From Galbitalea sp036271795 (GTDB lineage: Bacteria > Actinomycetota > Actinomycetes > Actinomycetales > Microbacteriaceae): a stretch of DNA of 64,000 nt. Each line of letters opens with the position of its first letter. Position 1 is the first letter of the stretch. A program made the position numbers and the translations under genes. Below the pieces are notes generated by a model. It saw only the letters and a program-made list of their open reading frames with translations. It was not told where the DNA came from and ran no database searches. Shown here in pieces: positions 1-8,884 of the stretch. The stretch covers positions 58,679 through 122,678 of the forward strand of contig DATAZY010000050.1 of assembly GCA_036271795.1 (NCBI GenBank), written 5' to 3'.

Positions 1-25
1 CATTCCCAGCACTACGACTGGCGGC

Positions 26-508
26 TCACGGGACCTGGCGGCTCGCCTTCATCTCGGGCCGCAAGTGACGACGGCGGAATGACCACCAAACCAACGCATC
101 CACGGCCCCGATGACCAGCCCAGCTGACAAGCCGACTCCGCCAACAATGAACGCCCCCAGTCCTGCAGCGGAACCAGGAACGAAACGGCCATTCAGCCCC
201 GCCAGCGAATCTGGCAGCTGCGAAACGATGCCTGCCGCGCCGAAGCCGAGTGCGAGTCCCAGGCCCGCCACCGCAGCCAACCCAACGAACCTGTAGATCG
301 CGACGGACCGTCTCACGCTTCCAGTGCTTCGCGCCAGACTCACGAAAACGAATATCGTCCCGCAAAACGACACCACAAGAGGGACAAGCAGCAGCGAGCC
401 GAGCGCCACCAGCGGATCGCTCGAAGGGAAGATCGTGCCGATTGCGATAACGACCAATCCTCCGATGAGGGTGATCAGACCGATGACTAACTGACGACGA
501 CGGCCCAC
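26..508 (-). CDS. Small multi-pass membrane protein, function unknown
   Basis: A 160-residue protein starting at GTG (508). It has about four hydrophobic segments (roughly residues 8-26, 33-56, 70-95 and 112-140) and a basic C-terminus (WWSFRRRHLR), so it is probably an integral membrane protein with a cytosolic tail. No family motif is recognised. It lies divergent from the ECF sigma factor gene with about 240 bases between them, so the two may share a regulatory region. The coding call rests on uninterrupted frame, membrane-like composition and the lack of a better opposite-frame candidate. Confidence 0.6.
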   Translation of the reverse strand: MGRRRQLVIGLITLIGGLVVIAIGTIFPSSDPLVALGSLLLVPLVVSFCGTIFVFVSLARSTGSVRRSVAIYRFVGLAAVAGLGLALGFGAAGIVSQLPDSLAGLNGRFVPGSAAGLGAFIVGGVGLSAGLVIGAVDALVWWSFRRRHLRPEMKASRQVP

Positions 509-751
509 AGCCGGGCTCTCCTTTCGTTGGCGGCAATCTTCGAGAAATTCACAGAATCAAGAATGACTTCACAACGCGGCCCGTGCGTCCCCCCATGGGT
601 TGACATTCGGCGAATCGTGTCGCCCTTGCGACGGGAATTCACCGTAGCTGCTCCTTCGGTCGCGCCCCTCATTGTCGAGTCCCGCGTTGAATCGTTTTCG
701 CAATTTCGGGGTTAGGTGCGACAAAACGTGCGGTGCCGGACACTACCTAGT

Positions 752-1315
752 GTGGAGTCGAACAATCCAGACGAGTCAGACTGGCACGATGCGCGTCGTG
801 GAGATGGTTTGGCGTTCGCGCGAGTCTTCGACCGATACGCAAATCGGATAGCACGCCACGCCTTACGGCTTGTTCCCTCGCCTCACGATGTCGAGGACGT
901 AGTAGCGGTGACCTTCATGGAGGCTTGGCGTCGGCGCGACAACATCCGATTCATTGACGGGTCCATGTTGCCGTGGTTGCTGGTGACTGCCACAAACAGT
1001 GCCCGAAACCTTTCTCGTGCTGCCCGCCGTCATCGCGCGTTGCTCGACCGGCTCCCACCCGTCGCCACAAGCGGCGACTTCGTTGACACCGATGAAACCG
1101 CCCCCACCGAAATCGCCTTGCGCTCGCTGTCAGTGCCTGACCAGCAACTCATTACCTTGTGCGAACTCTATGGTTACTCGGCCATGGAAGCCGCCGCCGT
1201 CTTGGGAATTTCGAGTACAGCCGTTCGCTCTCGGCTGTCACGCGCGCGGTTTCGTTTGGCGCTCGCTGCTCGTAACGAGAGCCTGCACGTTGCCATCGAA
1301 GGAGAAAGCTCATGA
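752..1315 (+). CDS. ECF-type RNA polymerase sigma factor
   Basis: A 187-residue sigma-70 family protein of the extracytoplasmic-function type. Region 2 is seen in the stretch with FARVFDRYANRIARHALRLV and DVEDVVAVTFMEAWRRRD, and region 4 in LSVPDQQLITLCELYGYS followed by the helix-turn-helix AAAVLGISSTAVRSRLSRAR. It would direct RNA polymerase to a small set of promoters. I chose GTG at 752 because the homologous region begins soon after; an in-frame GTG at 716 would add 12 residues of unlikely sequence. Its stop overlaps the next start by 4 nt (ATGA), so that gene's product is the natural candidate for its regulator. Confidence 0.85.
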   Translation: MESNNPDESDWHDARRGDGLAFARVFDRYANRIARHALRLVPSPHDVEDVVAVTFMEAWRRRDNIRFIDGSMLPWLLVTATNSARNLSRAARRHRALLDRLPPVATSGDFVDTDETAPTEIALRSLSVPDQQLITLCELYGYSAMEAAAVLGISSTAVRSRLSRARFRLALAARNESLHVAIEGESS

Positions 1316-2028
1316 AGAACGCACCAGAGCAGCTTGGGCGTGAAGACAGTGACCGTCGGACAGAGTTTCGACGGCTGATGGTCGCCACCGTGGATGCATC
1401 CACGCCAGTTCCGAGGCACCGGAGAGTCGTCTTCGCGACGTTCGCCGCCGCGCTGTTCTTGGTTGGAGTTCTCACTGGCGGCGCTCTCGTGGCCTCACGT
1501 AGTGCAACGACCGACACCGCCCATTCCTGGTGGTCGTCGTCCGCGAGCCGTGACGCGGTGCTGCAGGGCATCTCCGGGGGCGAGTTGATCGGCACATCGA
1601 AAGTTCGAACGCACGCCGGCACCGACACCATCAACCTGGGAACTCAACCGAAGGGCGCGAACGTCCTTGCCGTGTCCATCCCGTGTCAGCGCGAAGGGCA
1701 AGGGAGCATTCTTATCGACGGTGGCCAGACAGCTAAGTCGACCTACCGCTGCCGTGCCAGAAACGGCTCCGTGTCTGAGCTCTACACAGTGGGTCCGGTC
1801 GTTCGGCATCACCTCACCGTCAGCGCCGCAAAAGGAGCGCCATTGGTCATCACCTGGGCCTGGGCAACTTCGAACGCATCCTCAGCACTATTCAAGCTTC
1901 AACAACAAGAATTACGACAAGAACTCAGCCAGGCCGAACAGGCATACAACCAAGGTCTGGCCGAATGCGCCTCGGGCGCCCTGTCCGGGGTCGCATGCCC
2001 GACTGGCTCAGCAACGCCCGCTCCTTAG
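1312..2028 (+). CDS. Single-pass membrane protein coupled to the ECF sigma factor (possible anti-sigma or partner)
   Basis: A 238-residue protein translationally coupled to the sigma factor gene. A short basic N-terminal cytosolic part (residues 1-40) precedes one hydrophobic segment (about 41-61, FATFAAALFLVGVLTGGALV). An extracytoplasmic domain of about 170 residues follows, with two pairs of cysteines (around SIPCQ/TYRCRAR and ECASG/VACPT). Position and topology fit an anti-sigma factor, but no HxxxCxxC zinc-binding anti-sigma motif is visible in the cytosolic part, so the role is inferred from context only. It could equally be a sensor or a regulated product. Confidence 0.65.
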   Translation: MKNAPEQLGREDSDRRTEFRRLMVATVDASTPVPRHRRVVFATFAAALFLVGVLTGGALVASRSATTDTAHSWWSSSASRDAVLQGISGGELIGTSKVRTHAGTDTINLGTQPKGANVLAVSIPCQREGQGSILIDGGQTAKSTYRCRARNGSVSELYTVGPVVRHHLTVSAAKGAPLVITWAWATSNASSALFKLQQQELRQELSQAEQAYNQGLAECASGALSGVACPTGSATPAP

Positions 2029-2086
2029 TGCCCGTCGTTGGTGCAAAAGTTCGCGGAGAAACCCCACCCACCCAAGGCGACCACCG

Positions 2087-2413
2087 ATGACCGATCGTTT
2101 CGGCGGGGACGTGACGTTCGTGAACGCAGGGACGCTTGGCGCGGTTCCTGGCAAGCGGGACGATTTGATTGCGCACCTGACCAGTCGCAGCGACCTCCTG
2201 CATGAGATCGGGTGTCTGGCCTACGAGGTGCAGACCAACGGCGACAAGCCCGACACGGTGTTCGTCGTCGAGTTTTGGGAGAGCGCGGGCGCGCATCAAG
2301 CATCTCTCACCCTGCCAGAAGTTCAGGTGTCGATCGCCACAGCTCGCCCGCTTCTGTCCGGAGTGTTCGGCGGCTTTCGGTTCGATGTTGTTGGCTCGCC
2401 GTTACGCGACTGA
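2087..2413 (+). CDS. Antibiotic biosynthesis monooxygenase (ABM) domain protein
   Basis: A 108-residue single-domain protein with the ferredoxin-like dimeric alpha/beta-barrel pattern of the ABM family. The stretch PGKRDDLIAHLTSRSDLLHEIGCLAYEV is followed by the strand DTVFVVEFWESAGAHQASL. Proteins of this family act as small cofactor-free or heme-dependent oxygenases or as stress proteins; the substrate cannot be told. The ATG at 2087 was chosen because the homologous part starts a few residues later. An open frame continues upstream to 1667, but that part overlaps the previous gene and looks non-coding. Confidence 0.75.
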   Translation: MTDRFGGDVTFVNAGTLGAVPGKRDDLIAHLTSRSDLLHEIGCLAYEVQTNGDKPDTVFVVEFWESAGAHQASLTLPEVQVSIATARPLLSGVFGGFRFDVVGSPLRD

Positions 2414-2466
2414 CGGTACTCTGGGCTACGCGCCCATCGGCGGAACCCTTTTTGGAGTAAGTAACC

Positions 2467-3156
2467 GTGATTTCGACCGCACTCATCCCTTGGCTGAGTC
2501 CATTCGCACTTCTGCACGACTTCGGCAGCTTCTCCGTGCTCGGGGTCTGCATCGTGATCTTCGTTGAGATCGGTTTCCTGGTCGGATTCCTGCTTCCGGG
2601 CGACACCCTCTTGCTCATCACCGGGCTCCTGAGTTTCCCGACACCGCCGGACGCGCACGGTCACGACACTCAACTCATCCACATGCCGATCGTTCTCGTC
2701 GCGCTCTCGATCGGGCTCGCGGCGTTCCTCGGTGGTGAGCTTGGACACTACATCGGGCGCAAGGCCGGACCCAGAATCTTCGAGCGCAAGGAAACCGGAC
2801 TGTTCAGCCGCGAGAATGTGGAACGCACCAACAAGTTCTTCGTCCGCTTCGGCGGATTCGCGATCATCGTGGCGTGCTTCGTTCCGGTCATCCGAACGTT
2901 CGCTCCGGTCGCCGCAGGAGTTGGACACATGCACTACCGGCGTTACGGGCTGTTCAACTTCATCGGCGCGTTCACGTGGGCGATCGTGATTACTGTTGGC
3001 GGTTACCTGCTCGGCTACATTCCGCCAGTCGCGCATTTCGTGACCAAGTACATCGACCTGATCTTGATCGGGGCGATCCTGGTCGCCGTCGTGCCCACCG
3101 TCTACCACTACGTGCAGGCGTCGCGCCGCGTGCGTAAGGCCTCGAGCGCGAGTTAG
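2467..3156 (+). CDS. DedA family membrane protein
   Basis: A 229-residue multi-pass protein of the DedA/SNARE-associated family. The conserved block FVEIGFLVGFLLPGDTLLLI (acidic residue, then PGD) sits near residues 31-50. A further family block lies around residues 128-150, where FAIIVACFVPVIRTFAPVAAG carries the conserved R. DedA proteins are linked to membrane homeostasis, lipid-carrier recycling and envelope stress in other bacteria. The start is GTG at 2467. Its stop codon overlaps the stop of the convergent HEAT-repeat gene, so the two transcripts must overlap at their 3' ends. Confidence 0.88.
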   Translation: MISTALIPWLSPFALLHDFGSFSVLGVCIVIFVEIGFLVGFLLPGDTLLLITGLLSFPTPPDAHGHDTQLIHMPIVLVALSIGLAAFLGGELGHYIGRKAGPRIFERKETGLFSRENVERTNKFFVRFGGFAIIVACFVPVIRTFAPVAAGVGHMHYRRYGLFNFIGAFTWAIVITVGGYLLGYIPPVAHFVTKYIDLILIGAILVAVVPTVYHYVQASRRVRKASSAS

Positions 3157-3695
3157 TCGATCTCGCGGCCGAGCCGACGGCGCAGAACGGTGAGCGCTGC
3201 ACCGGCCTGCTTGCGGACATCCAGTTCTGGATCCTTCACGAGTTTTCTGACCTCGAGCGCCTGGTCGAAGTCCCCGACGACTCCGAGCGCGCGCGCCGCG
3301 TTCGCGCGTACGCGGGCGACCTCGTCGGTGAGCAGCGGCAGCAGGTCTTCCCCAAACGCCAGCTCGCGGGCGACAACCACTCTGCAGCACATCTCTCGCA
3401 CGCGCCAGGCCTGGTTAGCGAGTCCAGCCCGGATGACCGCGGCCGCCGCGTCATCCCAGGCGTAGAGCAGCGTGCGAGCTCCCCAGACTTCCGGCCAGTA
3501 GAGGGCGGGAGCGCCATCCAGAATCCCCTGTGCGTGCCGACCGCCGACCCAGAGCAGAAACTCTTCGCCCTCGTTAGTCCCGGTCAGTAGAGCGGCTGCG
3601 CGGTCCGCGACATCCCGCTCGCCGAACCGCTCGATGGCGAGCGCAATGCGAGCCTCCGGCGAAGCGTCGAGGGGAACGATCTCTGAGTCAGGCAC
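3153..3695 (-). CDS. HEAT-repeat protein
   Basis: A 180-residue soluble, helix-rich protein. At least three HEAT-like units can be read in the second half: around WRVREMCCRVVVARELAF, around VARVRANAARALGVVGD and around ELDVRKQAGAALTVLRRRL. Each has the two-helix pattern with conserved hydrophobic positions and an Arg or Lys. HEAT repeats usually form a curved protein-binding surface; no enzymatic motif is present. No partner is apparent among the neighbours. It is convergent with the DedA gene, the two sharing 4 nt. Confidence 0.7.
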   Translation of the reverse strand: MPDSEIVPLDASPEARIALAIERFGERDVADRAAALLTGTNEGEEFLLWVGGRHAQGILDGAPALYWPEVWGARTLLYAWDDAAAAVIRAGLANQAWRVREMCCRVVVARELAFGEDLLPLLTDEVARVRANAARALGVVGDFDQALEVRKLVKDPELDVRKQAGAALTVLRRRLGREID

Positions 3696-3799
3696 GTCCC
3701 AACCCTATGCGCCGCCGCACGGTACCTCGCCCCCGCGAATCTCACAAGTCGCATTTAGTGTGGACAGACAGGTCTGCTTCGAGCGATTAACATTAACTT

Positions 3800-4045
3800 G
3801 TGCCTCCTTTTACTCGCAAAGCCATTGGAATATCAGCAGTGGCGCTCCTGTCGGCAGGAATGGTCGCGGGAACGGCAGAGTCGGCTTCGGCGGCGACCAT
3901 CACCCTCACTTATCCATCGCTATCGGCCTGTCAGGCCGGCGAGGCATACTACGTTTCAATTCACTGGCGGATCACGACCGCGTGCGCCTGGTACTTCGAT
4001 GGTCCCTCAGACCCCGACCCCTGGCAGTTCACCGCGTCCAGGTAA
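3800..4045 (+). CDS. Small exported protein with a signal peptide
   Basis: An 81-residue predicted secreted peptide. Residues 1-32 form a Sec signal peptide: basic start (PFTRK), hydrophobic core (AIGISAVALLSAGMVAG) and likely cleavage after SASA. The mature part of about 49 residues has two cysteines (SACQAG and TTACAWYF) that could form a disulfide. No Shine-Dalgarno sequence is visible before the GTG at 3800, so initiation may be weak or leaderless. The function is unknown. The frame could still be fortuitous, but the well-formed signal peptide argues that it is real. Confidence 0.55.
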   Translation: MPPFTRKAIGISAVALLSAGMVAGTAESASAATITLTYPSLSACQAGEAYYVSIHWRITTACAWYFDGPSDPDPWQFTASR

Positions 4046-4082
4046 ACGATCGCGCGGCGACTAATCGCGTACTCGAGCACCT

Positions 4083-5309
4083 CTATGCCCCGCCGACAAT
4101 TGCCAGCACCAGCAGGGCAGCGTTGAGGCCGATGACCACAACTATCGCGGCCAGAAGCAGGCCTTTGACGGCAATTTTGTTGGCGAACTCGCCCATGACC
4201 GTCACATCGTTCGTGAGACGCAGGAGCGGAATGAGCGCAAACGGGATGCCGAAGCTCAGCACTACCTGACTGATCACGAGAACGGCGGTCGGGTCCGCGC
4301 CCAGCCAAAGCAGGAGCAGCGCCGGGATCAGGGTGATTGATCGTCGAACGAGGATCGGGATTCGTCGCCGCAGGAGCCCAGCCATGATGGTCGCACCCGC
4401 GTAGCTGCCTACCGAGGTTGACGCGAGACCGGATGCCAGAAGTCCGATCGAGAACACGATCGCGATCACCGGACCGAGCGCGGCCTCGATCGTCGCGTGC
4501 GCCGCCTCGATGGTGTCGACGCCATGTAGTCCGCTGAGGTTGGTCGCGGCAAGGAGGAGCATCCCGACATTGACGACGCCGGCGAGAGTCAGCGCGATCG
4601 CGACATCCCACTTCGTAATGCGCAGCAGTCGACCGGTCTGCGCCGTACCGACCGCGCGACCGTGGCGGTCGCGGGCAAGCGCCGAGTGGACGTAAATTGC
4701 ATGCGGCATGACCGTGGCCCCGAGCACGCTCGCCGCCAGCAGGACCGAGCCGGTATCGGCGAATCGCGGCACGAGTCCGCCGAGCACGGCGACGCCGTCC
4801 GGAGGACGAACCACGAGTCCGGCGAGAAAGCCGATCGCGATGACCGCCAAGAGAGCAATGATCACGAACTCGAACGGTCTCTGGCCGAACCGCGACTGCA
4901 CGCCAAGCAAGATCATCGACACGACACCAACGACGAGACCACCCACCACCAGCGGCAGATTGAACAGCAGGTAGAGCGCGATCGCGCCGCCGATCACCTC
5001 GGCGAGGTCGGTAGCCGCAGCAATGAGTTCCGCCTGCACCCAGAAGCCGATTCTCGGCCACCGACGCATTCGCTGGCCAAGAAGTTCCGGCAGGCTCAGG
5101 CCGGTGACGAGTCCGAGCTTGGCCGACTGGTACTGGATGAGCCCGGCCATCAGGTTGGCTGCCACCAGCACCCAGACGAGCAGGTAGCCGTACTTCGCGC
5201 CCGCGCTCAGGTTGGCCGCGACGTTCCCCGGGTCGACGTAGGCGATGGCCGCCACGAACGCGGGTCCAAGCAGCAGTACGCCGCGCATCCCGGTCCGCCC
5301 AGCGCTCAC
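4083..5309 (-). CDS. mntH: Nramp family divalent metal ion transporter (MntH-like)
   Basis: A 408-residue membrane transporter expected to import Mn2+ (or Fe2+) with protons. The first transmembrane segment has the metal-binding DPGN motif (in AIAYVDPGNVAANLSAGAKY). The sixth has a variant of the conserved MPH motif (TVMPHAIYVHSALARDRH). About 11 hydrophobic segments fit the family. The MPHAI spelling, rather than the usual MPHN, is a small departure. It begins 27 nt after the rdgB stop on the same strand and so could be co-transcribed with murI-rph-rdgB. Confidence 0.9.
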   Translation of the reverse strand: MSAGRTGMRGVLLLGPAFVAAIAYVDPGNVAANLSAGAKYGYLLVWVLVAANLMAGLIQYQSAKLGLVTGLSLPELLGQRMRRWPRIGFWVQAELIAAATDLAEVIGGAIALYLLFNLPLVVGGLVVGVVSMILLGVQSRFGQRPFEFVIIALLAVIAIGFLAGLVVRPPDGVAVLGGLVPRFADTGSVLLAASVLGATVMPHAIYVHSALARDRHGRAVGTAQTGRLLRITKWDVAIALTLAGVVNVGMLLLAATNLSGLHGVDTIEAAHATIEAALGPVIAIVFSIGLLASGLASTSVGSYAGATIMAGLLRRRIPILVRRSITLIPALLLLWLGADPTAVLVISQVVLSFGIPFALIPLLRLTNDVTVMGEFANKIAVKGLLLAAIVVVIGLNAALLVLAIVGGA

Positions 5310-5336
5310 GTCTACATCCTCGCAGCGTCGGCGACC

Positions 5337-5921
5337 TCAGCGAGCGTTGAGGTAGTCGAAGAGCCTGGCGAATGCCATGGCGCGGTGGGAGATCGCATTC
5401 TTCTGATCCGGCGTGAGCTGCGCCGCGCTCACCGCAAAGTCATCTGGCTGGAAGATCGGGTCGTAACCGAAGCCGCCGCCCCCCGCGCGCTCGCGCAATA
5501 CCATGCCCGGCCAGATCCCCAGTTCGACGTGCTCGACCCCGTCGGCGACGAAGGCCGCCGCGCAGGTGAAGCGGGCACTTCGGTCGTCGACTTCAGTCAT
5601 CCGCTCCAGGAGCAACCGGACGTTGTCGGCGTCGTCCCGGGTTCCCGCATAGCGCGCGGAATGGATGCCCGGAGCCCCGCCCAGCGCATCCGCCGAGATG
5701 CCAGAGTCGTCGGCAATCGCGGGGATGCCCGACCAGTTGAATGCGGCTCGTGCCTTGATGAGCGCGTTGGCTTCGAAGCTGTCGCCATCCTCGACCGGCT
5801 CCGGACCGTCATACGCCAGCAGTTCGATCTGGCCGAGACGCGGACCCAGGATGCGTCGCAACTCATCGACCTTGTGCGCATTGTGCGTCGCGAGGACGAC
5901 CTGGCGCAGTTCGGGACTCAC
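5337..5921 (-). CDS. rdgB: Non-canonical purine NTP pyrophosphatase (RdgB/HAM1)
   Basis: A 194-residue ITPase-fold enzyme that hydrolyses dITP, ITP and XTP to monophosphates, keeping deaminated purines out of nucleic acids. Family motifs are ATHNAHKVDELRRIL near the N-terminus, AIADDSGI in the middle (catalytic Asp pair), GGFGYDPIF and ISHRAMAF near the end. The GTG at 5921 was chosen because it overlaps the rph stop by 4 nt (GTGA) and sits just before the homologous region. The longer open frame upstream lies over rph and is not coding. The rph-rdgB order is common in Gram-positive bacteria. Confidence 0.93.
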   Translation of the reverse strand: MSPELRQVVLATHNAHKVDELRRILGPRLGQIELLAYDGPEPVEDGDSFEANALIKARAAFNWSGIPAIADDSGISADALGGAPGIHSARYAGTRDDADNVRLLLERMTEVDDRSARFTCAAAFVADGVEHVELGIWPGMVLRERAGGGGFGYDPIFQPDDFAVSAAQLTPDQKNAISHRAMAFARLFDYLNAR

Positions 5922-6640
5922 GACAGCGATGCCCTCTGGAACCCGGCGAGCGACGTCGTGCCGCCGAGTGCGAGGTCGAGAAGCGAGTTCAGTTCCGCTC
6001 GGTCGAACGGTGCACCCTCCGCGGTTCCCTGTACCTCGACGAACAGCCCGCGACCGGTGACCACAACGTTCATGTCGGTCTCGGCGCGCACGTCCTCGAC
6101 GTAGGCGAGATCGAGCATGGGGACTCCGTCGATGATCCCAACAGACACCGCGGAGACACTGTCGATGAGCGGCTTCGCGTTTTGCCCGATGAACTTCTTC
6201 TCGCGGGCCCACTCGATGGCATCCACCATGGCGACATACGCGCCGGTGATCGCCGCCGTGCGAGTTCCGCCGTCGGCCTGCAGCACGTCGCAGTCAAGCA
6301 CGAGCGTGTTCTCGCCGAGCGCCTTCATGTCGATCACGGCGCGCAGAGAGCGACCAATAAGGCGCGAGATCTCGTGGGTGCGGCCGCCGACCTTGCCCTT
6401 CACGGATTCGCGATCCATCCGGTCGTTGGTCGAACGCGGTAGCATCGCGTATTCCGCTGTCACCCAGCCCTTGCCCTTGCCCGCGAGCCAGCGCGGGACG
6501 CCGTTGGTGAAGGATGCCGTGCACAGCACCCTCGTGTTGCCGAACGAGATCAGCGCCGACCCTTCGGCCTGCTTGCTCCAGCCGCGCTCGATGTTGATCT
6601 CGCGGAGCTGGTCTACGGCGCGGCCGTCGGTGCGGGTCAT
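5918..6640 (-). CDS. rph: Ribonuclease PH
   Basis: A 240-residue phosphorolytic 3'-5' exoribonuclease that trims tRNA 3' ends and other RNAs. Characteristic segments are IERGWSKQAEGSALISFGNT at the start, RTHEISRLIGRSLRAVID (phosphate/RNA binding Arg residues) and LDCDVLQADGGTRTAAITGA (active site). Length matches the family. The stop overlaps rdgB, and the start lies 2 nt after the murI stop, giving a tight murI-rph-rdgB operon read from the minus strand. Confidence 0.95.
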   Translation of the reverse strand: MTRTDGRAVDQLREINIERGWSKQAEGSALISFGNTRVLCTASFTNGVPRWLAGKGKGWVTAEYAMLPRSTNDRMDRESVKGKVGGRTHEISRLIGRSLRAVIDMKALGENTLVLDCDVLQADGGTRTAAITGAYVAMVDAIEWAREKKFIGQNAKPLIDSVSAVSVGIIDGVPMLDLAYVEDVRAETDMNVVVTGRGLFVEVQGTAEGAPFDRAELNSLLDLALGGTTSLAGFQRASLS

Positions 6641-6642
6641 GT

Positions 6643-7479
6643 CTATCCTCTGTGCGTGATGGGGATGGTGCCGGTCTGGACCAGGTCGACGGTGCCGACC
6701 TCGGGACCCAGGAAGCGACTCGCGAGCCGCAAAAAGTCGCCCTTACTGTCGCCCGTCGCCTCGAACCGGTACGTCCGCGGCTCGGTGCTGGTTCTCTCGA
6801 GCCCGTGCTGGACCAGGGTGCGGTAGACGTCGTACGCGGTCTCCTCGGCACTCGACACGAGCGTGACATCCTCGCCCATCACGTACTGGATGGCGCCCGC
6901 GAGCAGCGGATAGTGAGTACAGCCGAGCACGAGGGTATCGACCTCCGCCGCCTTGAGCGGGGCCAGGTATTCCTCGGCGACGGCAAACAACTCCGTCCCG
7001 CTGGTTACACCGGCCTCGACAAATTCAACGAACCGCGGGCACGCCTGCGAAAAGATTTCGAGATCGGATGCGGCGATGAACGCGTCATCGTACGCGCGCG
7101 AGTTAATCGTGCCGACCGTCCCGATCACGCCGATGCGCTTCGCGCGGGTCTGGCGCACTGCCGCGCGGACAGCCGGATTGATGACCTCGACCACCGGGAT
7201 CCCGCGGGCGTCCGTGTACCGCTCGCGGGCATCCCTCAGCATGGCAGACGAGGCCGTGTTGCAGGCGATGACGAGGAGCTTGACGCCCTGGTCGACGAGA
7301 TCATCGAGTACCGCGAGCGCGTACTCGCGAACCTCGGCGATCGGTTTCGGACCGTACGGCGAATGCGCGGTATCGCCAACATAGAGGAGCGATTCCCGCG
7401 GGAGCTGGTCGATGATCGCCCGGGCGACCGTGAGTCCGCCGACGCCGCTGTCGAAGACTCCGATCGGCGCATCACTCAC
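6643..7479 (-). CDS. murI: Glutamate racemase
   Basis: A 278-residue cofactor-independent racemase making D-glutamate for peptidoglycan. Both catalytic cysteines are visible, in VIACNTASSAML and in LVLGCTHYPLL, and the N-terminal DSGVGGLTVARA motif is intact. Of the in-frame starts, GTG at 7479 (VSDAPIGVFDSG) fits homologues best; a TTG at 7488 would add three residues. It is the first gene of the murI-rph-rdgB group and is divergent from pncB, with 42 nt between the starts. Confidence 0.94.
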   Translation of the reverse strand: MSDAPIGVFDSGVGGLTVARAIIDQLPRESLLYVGDTAHSPYGPKPIAEVREYALAVLDDLVDQGVKLLVIACNTASSAMLRDARERYTDARGIPVVEVINPAVRAAVRQTRAKRIGVIGTVGTINSRAYDDAFIAASDLEIFSQACPRFVEFVEAGVTSGTELFAVAEEYLAPLKAAEVDTLVLGCTHYPLLAGAIQYVMGEDVTLVSSAEETAYDVYRTLVQHGLERTSTEPRTYRFEATGDSKGDFLRLASRFLGPEVGTVDLVQTGTIPITHRG

Positions 7480-7521
7480 GGGGCCCAAGTTTACGTGTCG
7501 AACGAAAAGTAAGCTTGCGCC

Positions 7522-8814
7522 ATGACCAGCGCGCTACTAACCGATCGTTACGAGCTGACCATGATCGACGCTGCCATCGGCAATGGCCTGCATGAACGCG
7601 AGTGCGTGTTCGAGGTCTTCGCGCGCAGACTGCCGGACGGCCGGCGCTACGGAATCGTCGCCGGTACGGGCCGGTTGCTCGAACTGATCCGCGAGTTCCG
7701 ATTCGGTGATGCAGAACTCGACTGGCTGAGAGACAACAAAGTCGTGCGAGCCCAGACCCTCGACTGGCTCGCCGACTATTCGTTCACCGGGACAATTACC
7801 GGATACCGCGAAGGCGAGGTCTATTTCCCGGGATCCCCCATGCTCGTGGTGCAGGGCGGATTCGCGGAGACCGTGGTACTCGAGACTCTCGCTCTCAGCG
7901 TGCTCAACTACGACTGCGCCGTCGCAAGCGCGGCCAGTCGCATGGTCACCGCCGCGCTCGGCCGCCCGCTCGCCGAGATGGGATCGCGTCGCGCCAGCGA
8001 ACGCGCGGCTGTCGCCGCAGCCAGGGCCGCCTTTATCGCCGGTTTCGGTGCGACCAGCAATCTTGAGGCGGGGCGCACCTGGGGTGTCCCGACCATGGGT
8101 ACCGCGGCCCACGCGTTCACGCTCCTGCACGACAGCGAGGAATCGGCGTTCACGGCGCAGGTCGCGGCGCTCGGTCCCGGCACGACACTTCTCGTCGACA
8201 CGTTCGACGTCCCTCGCGCGGTCGAACTCGCGGTGAAAGTAGCCGGCACCGGACTCGGCGCGGTTCGACTCGACAGCGGCGACCTGCTTTCCCAGGCCGC
8301 GACGGTTCGAGCGCAACTGGATGCGCTGGGCGCGACAGAAACGAAGATCACCGTAACGAACGACCTCGATGAATACACGATCGCAGCACTCAGCGCCGCA
8401 CCGATCGATTCCTTCGGGGTCGGGACATCGGTGGTGACTGGCTCCGGTCATCCCGCAGCGGGGCTCGTCTACAAGCTCGTCGCGCGTCGGGACGATTCCG
8501 GTGCCTGGACATCAGTCGCAAAGAAGTCGGCCGCGAAGGCGACAATCGGTGGCCGCAAGTACCCCGTGCGAACACTGGTCGGCGGAGTGGCCGAGACAGA
8601 GTCGATCCACATCGGAGCAGCCCCCGAGGAATCTGCCGACGCGCGATCGCTGCTCGTTCCGCTGGTCTCGAAAGGCGCGATCGATGAGTCCTGGCTCGGT
8701 CCGGAAGGAACGGTGCGAGCACGCGATCATCGCGCCGTCGCAGTCGCGGAATTGCCCGAGGATGCCCTGCGGCTGAGCCGGGGCGAACCGGCCATCCCGA
8801 CCACCTACGTTTAG
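7522..8814 (+). CDS. pncB: Nicotinate phosphoribosyltransferase
   Basis: A 430-residue enzyme of the NAPRTase family, converting nicotinate and PRPP to nicotinate mononucleotide in NAD salvage. Visible family features are the N-terminal LLTDRYELTMIDAAI, the RRASERAAVAAARAAF/FGATSNLEAGRTWGVP region and GAVRLDSGDLLSQAA with the conserved DSGD. FGVGTSVVTGSG matches the phosphate-binding end of the barrel. The length is normal. It is a monocistronic-looking gene divergent from murI. Confidence 0.93.
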   Translation: MTSALLTDRYELTMIDAAIGNGLHERECVFEVFARRLPDGRRYGIVAGTGRLLELIREFRFGDAELDWLRDNKVVRAQTLDWLADYSFTGTITGYREGEVYFPGSPMLVVQGGFAETVVLETLALSVLNYDCAVASAASRMVTAALGRPLAEMGSRRASERAAVAAARAAFIAGFGATSNLEAGRTWGVPTMGTAAHAFTLLHDSEESAFTAQVAALGPGTTLLVDTFDVPRAVELAVKVAGTGLGAVRLDSGDLLSQAATVRAQLDALGATETKITVTNDLDEYTIAALSAAPIDSFGVGTSVVTGSGHPAAGLVYKLVARRDDSGAWTSVAKKSAAKATIGGRKYPVRTLVGGVAETESIHIGAAPEESADARSLLVPLVSKGAIDESWLGPEGTVRARDHRAVAVAELPEDALRLSRGEPAIPTTYV

Positions 8815-8884
8815 ACTTACTGTTTCAACTGAACGGGTGGGGTGGCGAGCGAAGCCCCGGCAGATATCGAGCGGAGACAAGAGA

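Noticed and set aside
716..751. Upstream GTG start for the sigma factor
   Set aside because: The 12 extra residues do not resemble sigma-70 region 2 N-termini; GTG 752 fits better.
2025..2303. Minus-strand frame over the ABM gene
   Set aside because: It is Arg/Pro/Ser-rich without motif; the plus-strand ABM pattern is clear.
4662..6104. Plus-strand open frame of 480 codons over mntH and rdgB
   Set aside because: It is rich in Arg/Glu/His/Pro and runs across two clear minus-strand genes; typical GC-rich shadow.
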